From positions 23,759,001 to 23,823,000 of the forward strand of contig CATNEN010000038.1 in assembly GCA_950097015.1 (NCBI GenBank): a DNA stretch of 64,000 nt, given 5' to 3'. Every line of letters starts with the position of its first letter. The first letter of the stretch is position 1. The position numbers and the translations under genes are program-made. Under the pieces are notes generated by a model, which did not search any database, was not told the origin of the DNA, and was given only the letters and a program-made list of their open reading frames with translations. Source of the stretch: Macrostomum hystrix. Taxonomy: Eukaryota > Platyhelminthes > Macrostomidae. Positions 34,701-48,556 of this stretch are shown here, one piece after another.

Positions 34701-37700
34701 AAGAGAAGAAGAGAGGAAGAGAAGAACAGAGGAAGAGAAGAGAGGAAGAGAAGAAGAGAGGAAGAGAAGAAGAGAGGGGTGAATAATAGGGGGAAAAGAA
34801 TAGGGGGCAGAAGAAAAGAGGAAGAGAGAGTATACCTAGAGGAAGATGAAGATATTGGGTGAGTGAAGGTATGAAGGCACGGTAGTTAGCTTGGTGGCAG
34901 AAAAGCCAAGCAGAATAGCAAGTGAAATTAGCAAGCCGACTCTAGGGAGCCTTCGTCAATAGCTAGAAAGCATTAACTAAAGATTTATTGTTCGCACCAA
35001 CCTTTAGAGAATAGAGAAAAGCGTGTTTAGAAAGCAGAAAATATCCTGCTTTTTTAAGGCTTCACATATTGGCAGCAATGATTGCACCACCTTGACATCA
35101 CTAATGATACACTTTGACTGTTTGTCTATCCTGAAAATGTGTCTCAAAAAATGCTAGCTCAGAAGAAGATTTCCTACAGACTATTATTGACAGGGACATG
35201 CAGGTAGCCTGTGTGGGCGTTATTTAAATGCCAGCATTAAAGATGATGCCTGACTTGAGTCAATCAAAGCGCTCACCAGAGAGTAGCTGGATGACTCAGG
35301 CGCATGTCCCTCTGCGATTCTTCAAGTATCAAAAAATGCATTCCAGCCCCTCCACCGTGAGATTGCCCGCCTGTTCGAAAATGTGCTTGTGTAAAAATAA
35401 GCCACTATTGTTTCGACTAGATGGCAGTTGTAGGAAATGCTCTAAATTTATCTTCTAGAAAAGTTGCCTCTGGTTTGCCATCGTCATCGCAGGGAAGGCG
35501 AGGGGAAGAAGAGGAAGAAGAGAAAGTGGAAGGCGAGGGGGAGAAGAGGAAGAGGAGAAAGTGGAAGGCGAGGGGGAGAAGAGGAAGAGGAGAAAGTGGA
35601 AGGCGAGGGGAGAAGAGGAAGAGGAGAAAGGGTAAGGCGAGGGGAGAAGAGGAAGAGGAGAAAGTGTAAGGCGAGGGGGAGAAGAGGAAGAGGAGAAAGT
35701 GGAAGGCGAGGGGAGAAGAGGAAGAGGAGAAAGGGTAAGGCGAGGGGAGAAGAGGAAGAGGAGAAAAGCGAAGGCGGGGGAGAAGAGGAAGAGGAGAAAG
35801 TGGAAGGCGAGGGGGAGAAGAGGAAGAGGAGAAAGTGGAAGGCGAGGGGAGAAGAGGGAGAGGAGAAAGTGGAAGGCGAGGGGGAGAAGAGGGAGAGGAG
35901 AAAGTGGAAGGCGAGGGGGAGAAGAGGAAGAGGAGAAAGTGGAAGGCGAGGGGGAGAAGAGGAAGAGGAGAAAGTGGAAGGCGAGGGGAGAAGAGGAAGA
36001 GGAGAAAGTGTAAGGGGAGGGGGAGAAGAGGAAGAGGAGAAAGTGGAAGGCGAGGGGGAGAAGAGGAAGAGGAGAAAGTGTAAGGGGAGGGGGAGAAGAG
36101 GAAGAGGAGAAAGTGGAAGGCGAGGGGGAGAAGAGGAAGAGGAGAAAGTGGAAGGCGAGGGGAGAAGAGGAAGAGGAGAAAGTGTAAGGGGAGGGGGAGA
36201 AGAGGAAGAGGAGAAAGTGGAAGGCGAGGGGGAGAAGAGGAAGAGGAGGGGATATAAAAGAAGACACAGAGATGTTCATACGTGATGATCATGTCACAAT
36301 TGTGTCACTACACTAGGTAAACGACGTGAATGACAACGCGCCTCGATTTATCTACCCGGGCGCGCACAACACCACCGTTGAGACATCATACCGCAATGGC
36401 ATTAACACTGTCATAGCCGAGATTCGAGTCATGGACCAAGACGAGGGTCCGAATTCTGTGGTTGACTTTGCCATCGCCGGCGGCACAGGACTCGCCATGT
36501 TTCGCATCGATTCCAAAACTGGGAATCTGATGCTGGACAGGTCCCTCAGTGCTGCGGACATCGGCACCTACGGCTTACTGGTGAGAACCGTGCTCTGTCT
36601 CTTCTCCTCCCAACCCTGTCTATTCTCCTCCCTACCCTGTCTCTTCTCCTCTCTACCCTGTCTATTCTCCTCCCTTCCCTTTCTCTCCTCCTCTCTCCCC
36701 TTTCTCTCCTCCCCTGTCTCTTCTTCTCTCTCCCCTGTCTATTCTCCTCCCTCCCCTTTCTCTCCTCCTCTCTCCCCTTTCTCTCCTCCCCTTTCTCTCC
36801 TCCTCTCTCCCCTGTCTCTTCTCCTCTCTCCCCTGTCTATTCTCCTCCCTCCCCTTTCTCTCCTCCTCTCTCCTCTCTCCCCTTTCTCTCCTCCCCTTTC
36901 TCTCCTCCTCTCTCCCCTTTCTCTCCTCCCCTTTCTCTCCTCCTCTCTCCCCTTTCTCTCCTCCCCTTTCTCTCCTCCTCTCTCCCCTTTCTCTCCTCCC
37001 CTTTCTCTCCTCCTCTCTCCCCTTTCTCTCCTCCCCTTTCTCTCCTCCTCTCTCCCCTGTCTCTTCTCCTCTCTCCCCTGTCTCTTCTCCTCTCTCCCCT
37101 GTCTCTTCTCCTCTCTCCCCTGTCTATTCTCCCCTCTCCCCTGTCAATTCTGCTCCCTCCCCTGTCTCCTCTTCTCCCTCCTCTGTCACTCCAGCAAACC
37201 CATTACCCGACTTCAATATCCTGCGCACCAAATTCAGCTTCAAGCCAGCGACGGTGGCTATCCATCAAAGTCTTCCACTGCCAGCCTACTGGTGTCAGTC
37301 AAAGATCTGCCCGCAGATCCTCAAAGATTTCCGCCGCAGCCGTTGCCGCCGTTGTCGCCAGATTCTAACAACGATGGCGGCGCCGGAAAAAATCCACCGA
37401 TTCTGACTAGACAGAAAAATAACTTGACGACTAGTATTGGACAGAGAAATCTTGTGCTAATTGTGTGCCTGGTGATTATGGCCTCACTATTGGCACTGGT
37501 GTTTCTGGCGATCATTGGTTGGCTAAAGCGCCGGCAGAACTCGGATGCGACTGGACAAAGCGGCGATGTCGGCAACGGCCCCGGTGAAGCACTTCCCTTC
37601 AAGGCAAGCGGGGTGACGGGTAGATTGTGCAAGGAGAGGGGTACACTGTGTGGAGTGAGGGGTAGATTGTGTGGATTGAGGGGTAGATTGTGTGGAGTGG

Positions 37701-40700
37701 TGGGTAGAATGTGTGGGGTGAGGGGTAGATTGTGTGGAGTGGTGGGTAGACTGTGTGGGGTAAGGGGTAGACTGTGCGTGGTGAGGGGTAGATTGTGCGG
37801 GGTGAGTGGTAGATTGTGTGTGGTGAGGGGTACACTGTGCGGGTTGAGGGGTAGATTGTGTGGATTGAGGGGTAGATTGTGTGGAGTGGTGGGTCGACTG
37901 TGTGGGGTGAGGGGTAGACTGCGTGGGGTAAGGGGTAGATCGTGCGTGGTGAGGGGTAGATTGTGCGTGGTGATGAGTAGACTGTGTGGGGTGATTTGAT
38001 ATTCATCACTGATTTAGTGTTGATAATTCTCTGTATCAGTTTTGCAGTTTGTTTATAAATTTGTGTTGCATCGATTGCATTGGTACGCAGATTCCCACGC
38101 ACATAAAAGAATGTATCCAAATCAAAGGCGAAAAAGCGAAAAAGAAAAAGAAATTCATAATGTAAAAGTCAATGGATACTTTTTGGTTAGGCCAAATTCG
38201 CAATTCTCTATTGTTATCCGAAATATATTTACATTATATCAGAGAAGTTGCTTGTAATATTAAAATATAGCTCTAACTAACAATGTGATAAAGACACTGC
38301 GAAAATGGGAGCGAGAAAGAGAGTGGGGAGAAAGAGAGGGGAGAAAGATAGAGAGAGGAAGTATAGATGTGGGAGTAAAAGGAGGGGAGAAAAATATAAA
38401 GAGAGAGCAGAAAGAGAGAGAGGGAAGAAAGAGAGAGGGAGGAAGAGAGAGGGGGAGAAAGAGAGAGTGGGAGAAAGAGAGAGAAAGAGAGAGTCAAGAA
38501 AAAAGGGTAGAAATAGAGAGGGGTGAGAAAGAGAGAGAGGAGGAAGAGAGAGGGGGAGAAAGAGAGAGAGGGGAGAAAGAGGGAGAGGGGAGAAAGAGTG
38601 AGGGGAGAAAGAGAGAGGAAGAAAGAGAGAGTCAAGAAAAAGGGGGAGAAAGAGAGAGGGTAGAAATAGAGAGGGGTGAGAAAGAGAGAGAGGAGGAAGA
38701 GAGAGGGGGAGAAAGAGAGAGAGGGGAGAAAGAGGGATAGGGGAGAAAGAGTGAGGGGAGAAAGAGAGAGGAAGAAAGAGAGAGTCAAGAAAAAGGGGGA
38801 GAAAGAGAGAGGGTAGAAATAGAGAGGGGTGAGAAAGAGAGAGAGGAGGAAGAGAGAGAGGAGGAAGAGAGAGAGGAGAAAGAGAGAGAGGAGGAAGAGA
38901 GAGGGGGAGAAAGAGAGAGAGGGGAGAAAGAGGGAGAGGGGAGAAGGAGAGAGGGGAGAAAGAGAGGGGGAGAAAGAGAGAGGGGAGAAAGGGGGATGGG
39001 AGAAAGAGAGAGGGGCGAAAGAGATAGGGGAAGAAAGAGAGAGGGGGAGAATTATCGACTGAGAGAAAAATATTGGAGGAAGAGGTGCAGGACGAGCTAT
39101 GAAACAATGCAATAATAATCTATAGCTAATTGATTCAACATGCACAGATTTCAATTGGCCCCACAAAGTCTAACAGATTGAAGATCTCGTGTTACAGCAG
39201 TTATAAACTAGACACGGATAATTTCCTGTTTCTTTTGTGAATTCGCTTTTGTTTACTTTTTATTTCCAGGGTCTCTCTTGCATTTTCCTTCTTCTGTGTG
39301 CGGTGCGATTCGGGCTTTGGCCCAGTTCTCATACCATTCAGAAACGGACCGGGTGAATGACTGGGTTTGTTTGGTGTCATGTCACACCAAATGGTAGCTA
39401 TAGCACTGAACTGACTTATCTGTGCAACAAAATACGGGGCGCCCAAAGTGAAAACATAATTTATAATAAATAAATTGGCATAAAAGCAAGCCTGGCCAAT
39501 GCCTATTGTGAATGTTTTAAGCTTATTTAACCAGGTGTGCGTAAAATAACCAAACATCTCATTGTCTCTCATATATCTCAGTGGCTCTCTAATCAATCTC
39601 ACTGTCTCTCTCATGTATCTCACTGTCTCTTACCTATCTCACTGTCTCTCTTACCTATCTCACTGTCTCTCTTATCTATCTCACTGTCTCTTACCTATCT
39701 CACTGTCTCTCTTATCTATCTCACTGTCTCTCTTATCTATCTCACTGTCTCTTATCTATCTCACTGTCTCTCTTATCTATCTCACTGTCTCTCTTATCTA
39801 TCTCACTGTCTCTCTTATCTATCTCACTGTCTCTCTTATCTATCTCAGTGTCTCTCTTATCTATCTCACTGTCTCTCTTATCTATCTCACTGTCTCTCTT
39901 ATCTATCTCAGTGTCTCATATCTGTCTCATATTTCTCTATCTCATATTTTTCATCTGTCGCATTTATCCCAATCTATTTTCTCTCTAGTTCTAATTCTGT
40001 CTCTGTCTACCTCGGTAAAGTAGTCTCAGAAGTCTCTGTCTCTTCGATCGCCAAATTTATCCCCTACCCAGTTTTCGCTTCTGCCCAACCCGCATCTATT
40101 CTCCCTCTTCTACAAGGTCCGATCCCTATTTCCCGTCTCGTGTCCCGCCCGCATTTCTCCCGCGACCTAGTCCCGTTGCTCTTTCCGAATCGCGTGCAGC
40201 CGAACTCTTTCCAGAAAAAAACTTTTTTTTTCAATCTACGAATAAAATTGTTTTCATAGCATTGCGGAGAGGAATACAGAGACAGATATTAAACAGGATA
40301 AAGCTGAAACAAAACACACTTGTATTTGAGTATACCGACTCTGCTCTTCTTGGTTAATCTTACAGACTGGGGGGATTGTGAAAAAAATATTTCAGATAGG
40401 GAGAATTGGGTAAAGATTCTCTCAGATTGGGAGAATTTGGGGAACAGTCTTATAGATTGGGAGAATTAGGGGGAAGAATCTCTCAGATTGGGAGAATTGG
40501 GAAGAATCTCTCAGATTGGGAGAATTGGGAAGAATCTCTCAGATTGGGAGAATTCGAAAACAATCTCACAGATTTGGTAAAATTGGGGAACACTATTACA
40601 GGTTTGGTAAAATTGGGGAACAATCTCACAGGTTTGGTAAAATTGGGGAACAATCTCACAGATTTGGTAAAATTGGGGAACAATCTCACAGATTTGGTAA

Positions 40701-43560
40701 AATTGGGGAACAATCTCACAGGTTTGGTAAAATTGGGGAACAATCTCACAGATTTGGTAAAATTGGGGAACAATCTCACAGATTTGGTAAAATTGGGGAA
40801 CAATCTCACAGATTTGGTAAAATTGGGGAACAATCTCACAGGTTTGGTAAAATTGGGGAACAATCTCACAGATTTGGTAAAATTGGGGAACAATCTCACA
40901 GATTTGGTAAAATTGGGGAACAATCTCACAGATTTGGTAAAATTGGGGAACAATCTCACAGGTTTGGTAAAATTGGGGAACAATCTCACAGATTTGGTAA
41001 AATTGGGGAACAATCTCACAGATTTGGTAAAATTGGGGAACAATCTCACAGATTTGGTAAAATTGGGGAACAATCTTACAGATTTGGTAAAATTGGGGAA
41101 CAATCTCACAGGTTTGGTAAAATTGGGGAACAATCTCACAGGTTTGGTAAAATTGGGGAACAATATCACAGGTTTGGTAAAATTGGGGAACAATCTCACA
41201 GATTTGGTAAAATTGGGGAACAATCTCACAGGTTTGGTAAAATTGGGGAACACTATTACAGGTTTGGTAAAATTGGGGAACAATCTCACAGGTTTGGTAA
41301 AATTGGGGAACAATCTCACAGATTTGGTAAAATTGGGGAACAATCTCACAGGTTTGGTAAAATTGGGGAACACTATTACAGGTTTGGTAAAATTGGGGAA
41401 CAATCTCACAGATTTGGTAAAATTGGGGAACAATCTCACAGGTTTGGTAAAATTGGGGAACAATCTCACAGGTTTGGTAAAATTGGGGAACAATCTCACA
41501 GATTTGGTAAAATTGGGGAACAATCTCTCAGGTTTGGTAAAATTGGGGAACAATCTCACAGATTTGGTAAAATTGGGGAACAATCTCACAGGTTTGGTAA
41601 AATTGGGGAACAATCTCACAGATTTGGTAAAATTGGGGAACAATCTCTCAGGTTTGGTAAAATTGGGGAACAATCTTACAGGTTTGGTAAAATTGGGGAA
41701 CAATCTCACAGGTTTGGTAAAATTGGGGAACAATCTCACAGATTTGGTAAAATTGGGGAACAATCTCACAGGTTTGGTAAAATTGGGGAACAATCTCACA
41801 GATTTGGTAAAATTGGGGAACAATCTTACAGGTTTGGTAAAATTGGGGAACAATCTTACAGGTTTGGTAAAATTGGGGAACAATCTCACAGATTTGGTAA
41901 AATTGGGGAACAATCTCACAGATTTGGTAAAATTGGGGAACAATCTTACAGGTTTGGTAAAATTGGGGAACAATCTTACAGGTTTGGTAAAATTGGGGAA
42001 CAATCTCACAGATTTGGTAAAATTGGGGAACAATCTCACAGATTTGGTAAAATTGGGGAACAATCTCACAGATTTGGTAAAATTGGGGAACAATCTCACA
42101 GGTTTGGTAAAATTGGGGAATAATCTCACAGATTTGGTAAAATTGGGGAATAATCTCACAGATTTGGTAAAATTGGGGAACACTATTACAGGTTTGGTAA
42201 AATTGGGGAACAATCTCACAGGTTTGGTAAAATTGGGGAACAATCTCACAGATTTGGTAAAATTGGGGAACAATCTCACAGATTTGGTAAAATTGGGGAA
42301 CAATCTCACAGATTTGGTAAAATTGGGGAACAATCTCACAGATTTGGTAAAATTGGGGAACAATCTCACAGATTTGGTAAAATTGGGGAACAATCTCACA
42401 GATTTGGTAAAATTGGGGAACAATATCACAGGTTTGGTAAAATTGGGGAACAATCTCACAGGTTTGGTAAAATTGGGGAACAATCTCACAGGTTTGGTAA
42501 AATTGGGGAACAATCTCACAGATTTGGTAAAATTGGGGAACAATCTCACAGATTTGGTAAAATTGGGGAACAATCTCACAGATTTGGTAAAATTGGGGAA
42601 CAATATCACAGGTTTGGTAAAATTGGGGAACAATCTCACAGATTTGGTAAAATTGGGGAACAATATCACAGGTTTGGTAAAATTGGGGAACAATCTCACA
42701 GATTTGGTAAAATTGGGGAACAATCTCACAGGTTTGGTAAAATTGGGGAACACTATTACAGGTTTGGTAAAATTGGGAAACATAATATGGAAATAAGCTA
42801 TTTTCATATGGAAAAATGAAATTCTTCATAAATTTTTAGCTTCCAAAGGCCTGCTCAGAAAGATAAACGCTGCTCAGTCTGCCTTCTTTGAGTCTTTGAA
42901 AGCCTTCACAGATATTATGAGTCGTATTTTGAATATCTCCGAGTTTCTTAAGCCCCAAACTGAACAAATTCCCAAAGTAAAAGCTCAGTTTAATCATCGC
43001 CCATGTTATTATTATGATTGCGTTAATAATTTCCCATAATTAGCTTGGGAGAAATTATTTAGAAATGGGCGCCACCTGCTGGTCCGCTGTGGGAAATATC
43101 TCCCACCCCCTCCTGATGGGGATTAACTAACAAGCCAAAGCAAACATGGTCAGGATGAGAGTGGGACTGCATGCGCCATGAGGGATGATTGAATCGAGTG
43201 TTGTGACAGCCCGCTGGGAGGTCCATTGGAAGCGGCCGTGCGTGTAAGGTGTGTTAGGTTTGGGATAAAAATCCCTTGTCTAGGGCATCGCTAACCCTTC
43301 AAGTCGAATAAGGATTTTGATTGCGAGCAATGAGCAGTGCTTCACTTAAAAATCGGTTTAGCATTTTTTCTATAGGATAAAAATTTGACTGCCAATCGAC
43401 AAGCGACTGACCATTTTATGTGACCTATTTTGATTTGGAAATTATCAATCATTTTCAGCACTATCCAACACTGCCGTTGGTTCGAGGCGATCAGATTCTA
43501 GAAGAATTTCATGACCCAGTTAGCGTTAAAGTGCATACAATTAAAACTGCTGGTTGCGGC

Positions 43561-43595
<35 letters not shown>

Positions 43596-46500
43596 ACCTG
43601 CCGAAATAAACACCTGTGAGTTTGTGAGAAGTTTCAGAAATTTACGGTTAGAATGCTTTTAAGGTTTATTCTTACTTATCAGTGATTCTTAACTCGTATT
43701 TAAACTTTTACTCTCTGTTCACTCACATTTTCACTTAAACTTTCACTCTGATATTCACAATCTTTTCAGTCTAACTTTCACTCTACAAGTCACTCTCCAT
43801 GTCACAGTCCTTTCCCTAGCCATTTCATGTATTCAACCCCAAAGTCCTATACAAAAATTTAAGCTGTCAAAAGTTCTCATTGATGAAACTCTAAAAAACG
43901 TTTTATATTTGTGCTCAACTTTTTACTCGTTGATAAATGAGTCAACTAATTTACAAAGTCTGCACAATACCGCTTGGTTTTATAAGCAGACAGCCAGTGA
44001 TGTTTAAATTGTAACTTAACTGCTTTTTTTAACGAAAGATAATTGTACAGTAAGTGGGTTAAAATGTTATCCCAAAATGAGCTAGCAATTTCTAGTCAAG
44101 CCCTAGTGCCTAATTTATGACTTTGTTTAAACTGTTCAAAACCCAAAGCCCTCCCCAATACTTTCTTCCTGTTTGATCTGTCCCGAAAAAGCCAATCGCT
44201 CCTAGTACCGCCCTTCGCTATTTAAACAACTGCTAATTGAGTTCCTGACAAGCTAATCCCAGACCATGTATCGATTCGCTAGCGTGTGTAAGTTCGGCTT
44301 GGACCTTACAAACTTTCTAGCAAAATATGTTGTCTAACATTATTGCTTAGTTAAACACAAGCAATTTGTATAACAATCTGTCACTCTCTGACATCCCAAT
44401 CTCTCACTCTCTGACATCCCAATCTGTCACTCTCTGACATCCCAATCTGTCACTCTCTGACATCCCAATCTGTCACTCTCTGACATCCCAATCTGTCACT
44501 CTCTGACATCCCAATCTGTCACTCTCTGACATCCCGATCTGTCACTCTCTGACATCCCAATCTGTCACTCTCTGACATCCCAATCTGTCACTCTCTGACA
44601 TCCCCATCTCACACTCTCTGACATCCCAATCTGTCACTCTCTGACATCCCCATCTGTCACTCTCTGACATCCCAATCTCTCACTCTCTGACATCCCCATC
44701 TGTCACTTTCTGACATCCCAATCTGTCACTCTCTGACATCCCAATCTGTCACTCTCTGACATCCCAATCTCTCACTCTCTGACATCCCCATCTGTCACTC
44801 TCTGACATCCCAATCTGTCACTCTCTGACATCCCAATCTCTCACTCTCTGACATCCCGATCTGTCACTCTCTGACATCCCAATCTCTCACTCTCTGACAT
44901 CCCAATCTGTCACTCTCTGACATCCCAATCTCTCACTCTCTGACATCCCGATCTGTCACTCTCTGACATCCCAATCTGTCACTCTCTGACATCCCCATCT
45001 GTCACTCTCTGACATCCCCATCTGTCACTCTCTGACATCCCAATCTCTCACTCTCTGACATCCCCATCTGTCACTCTCTGACATCCCAATCTCTCACTCT
45101 CTGACATCCCAATCTGTCACTCTCTGACATCCCAATCTGTCACTCTCTGACATCCCAATCTGTCACTCTCTGACATCCCAATCTGTCACTTTCTGACATC
45201 CCAATCTGTCACTCTCTGACATCCCAATCTGTCACTCTCTGACATCCCAATCTGTCACTCTCTGACATCCCAATCTGTCACTTTCTGACATCCCAATCTG
45301 TCACTCTCTGACATCCCCATCTGTCACTCTCTGACATCCCAATCTGTCACTCTCTGACATCCCCATCTGTCACTCTCTGACATCCCAATCTGTCACTCTC
45401 TGACATCCCAATCTCTCACTCTCTGACATCCCAATCTGTCACTCTCTGACATCCCCATCTGTCACTCTCTGACATCCCCATCTGTCACTCTCTGACATCC
45501 CAATCTGTCACTCTCTGACATCCCGATCTGTCACTCTCTGACATCCCAATCTGTCACTCTCTGACATCCCAATCTGTCACTCTCTGACATCCCAATCTCT
45601 CACTCTCTGACATCCCAATCTCTCACTCTCTGACATCCCAATCTGTCACTCTCTGACATCCCAATCTGTCACTCTCTGACATCCCAATCTGTCACTCTCT
45701 GACATCCCAATCTGTCACTCTCTGACATCCCAATCTGTCACTCTCTGACATCCCAATCTGTCACTCTCTGACATCCCGATCTGTCACTCTCTGACATCCT
45801 TATCTCTCACTCTCTGACATCCCGATCTGTCACTCTCTGACATCCCAATCTCTCACTCTCTGACATCCCGATCTGTCACTCTCAATAAGTGTCTTCTGTC
45901 ACTCTCAATACGTGTCTTCTGTCACTCTCAATACGTGGCTTCTGTCACTCTCAATACGTGGCTTCTGTCACTCTCAATACATGTCTTCTGTCACTCTCTA
46001 GACGTGTCTTCTGTCACTCTCAATACGTGGCTTCTGTCACTCTCAATACGTGGCTTCTGTCACTCTCAATACGTGGCTTCTGTCACTCTCTAGACGTGTC
46101 TTCTGTCACTCTCTAGACGTGTCTTCTGTCACTCTCTAGACATGTCTTCTGTCACTCTCTAGACGTGTCTTCTGTCACTCTCTAGACGTGTCTTCTGTCA
46201 CTCTCAATACATGTCTTCTGTCACTCTCTAGACGTGTCTTCTGTCACTCTCTAGACGTGTCTTCTGTCACTCTCAATACATGTCTTCTGTCACTCTCTAG
46301 ACGTGTCTTCTGTCACTCTCAATACATGTCTTCTGTCACTCTCTAGACGTGTCTTCTGTCACTCTCTAGACGTGTCTTCTGTCACTCTCAATACATGTCT
46401 TCTGTCACTCTCTAGACGTGTCTTCTGTCACTCTCAATACATGTCTTCTGTCACTCTCTAGACGTGTCTTCTGTCACTCTCTAGACGTGTCTTCTGTCAC

Positions 46501-48521
46501 TCTCTAGACGTGTCTTCTGTCACTCTCAATACATGTCTTCTGTCACTCTCTAGACATGTCTTCTGTCACTCTCAATACATGTCTTCTGTCACTCTCTAGA
46601 CGTGTCTTCTGTCACTCTCTAGACGTGTCTTCTGTCACTCTCAATACATGTCTTCTGTCACTCTCTAGACGTGTCTTCTGTCACTCTCTAGACGTGTCTT
46701 CTGTCACTCTCAATACATGTCTTCTGTCACTCTCTAGACGTGTCTTCTGTCACTCTCAATACATGTCTTCTGTCACTCTCAATACGTGTCTTCTGTCACT
46801 CTCAATACATGTCTTCTGTCACTCTCAATACGTGTCTTCTGTCACTCTCAATACATGTCTTCTGTCACTCTCTAGACGTGTCTTCTGTCACTCTCTAGAC
46901 GTGTCTTCTGTCACTCTCTAGACATGTCTTCTGTCACTCTCAATACGTGGCTTCTGTCACTCTCAATACATGTCTTCTGTCACTCTCAATACGTGTCTTC
47001 TGTCACTCTCAATACATGTCTTCTGTCACTCTCAATACGTGTCTTCTGTCACTCTCAATACGTGTCTTCTGTCACTCTCAATACATGTCTTCTGTCACTC
47101 TCAATACGTGTCTTCTGTCACTCTCAATACGTGGCTTCTAACATATTCCAACTCTCGAACATCTATTCGTGAGTAAAATTGCTCAAGCTTTAGCGAGTAA
47201 AGATTTGGATCAACTGAGACACTGGGCAGAACACTGATCCCTTGGGAAAGATTTCCTTAAGAAAGAATTTGCGGTTGGGAGAATGATTGAATCTGGGGTG
47301 GGGAGAATCGGAGTGAAGTATATAGGCTACACCTGAGCTTATCAGACCGATTCGGTATTAGGCGCCAATGCTAAAAAGAGTAGAAATTGATTGAAGTCTT
47401 ACAGATACAACCGGTTTTTATTATCTGCAAATAGATCTATAGAAACTTAAAACCGAAAAAATAGATTGTGCACCTTGCCTTGCATGCCCAGTGTGTCTGA
47501 TCGTCTTTTTGGATAAAGGCCTCACTATCACATTACCGTGTGTTCGAGTATCTCTGTACGTACTCACCTCCACCCGAACTGACAAAAATGGGGAACTCAT
47601 TAATTTTTTCATTTCACTTCACTTGTAGACTCTTTGGGATTCTATAGCATCTGTTATAGTGCTCACGAAACATGTCTAACAGGTAGATTTATTTTACTGA
47701 ACATGTCTAACAGGTAGATAATGGTTCTGGACATGTCTAACAGGTAGATAATAGTACTGGACATGTCAAAAAGGTAGATAATGGTACTGAACATGTCTAA
47801 CAGGTAGATCATGGTACTGAACATGTCTAACAGGTAGATAATGGTACTGAACATGTCTAACAGGTAGATCATGGTACTGAACATGTCTAACAGGTAGATA
47901 ATGGTACTAGACATGCCTAACAGCTAGAGAATGGTACTAGACATGCCTAACAGCTAGAGAATGGTACTAAACATGCCTAACAGCTAGAGAATGGTACTAG
48001 ACATGCCTAACAGGTAGATAATGGTACTAGACATGCCTAACAGGTAGATAATGGTACTAGACATGCCTAACAGCTAGATAATGGTACTGAACGTGTCTAA
48101 CAGGTAGAGAATTGTACTAACATGTCTAACATGTAGATAATGGTACTGTACATGTCTAACAGCTAGATAATGGTACTGAACGTGTCTAACAGGTAGATAA
48201 AAGTACTAAACATGTCTAACAGCTAGATAATGGTACTGAACGTGTCTAACAGGTAGATAATGACGTTAAACATCTCGAGCAGTAAATTTATGATAATATA
48301 TCTTAACGAACAAAAAATGTAAGCAAAACCAAACATATTAACCATCAGCAGTGCCACTTATGTCCCGCAGACTATAGAATTCCTGTCTCCGATGAGAGCT
48401 ACGAAAAGAACTACCTAATCAGCCAGCGTCAGCAGCATAGCCGTCATCAGGAGCTTAGTCCGTCAGCGGTTTACCAGACCTCAGAACAGTTTCAACAACT
48501 TCACGGCTACCAGATTCTGCA

Positions 48522-48556
<35 letters not shown>

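Noticed and set aside
32236-36292. Arg/Glu/Lys-rich and Pro/Leu/Ser-rich frames up to 385 codons
   Set aside because: Translations of purine or pyrimidine arrays within cadherin intron 5.
36581-37200. Continuous frame joining cadherin exons 6 and 7 through a Ser/Pro/Leu-rich stretch
   Set aside because: GTGAGA donor and TTCAG acceptor give a normal EC7 when this pyrimidine array is removed; the in-frame openness is incidental.
37604-37999. Extension of cadherin exon 7 into LCGVRGRL-type repeats
   Set aside because: This is the 21-bp intronic array after the probable GC donor; splicing to exon 8 in phase explains the gene better.
40406-42796. 796-codon + frame and 774-codon - frame across the 30-bp array
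   Set aside because: The unit length is a multiple of three without stops, so several frames are open on both strands. It lies inside a cadherin intron with no start context or domain.
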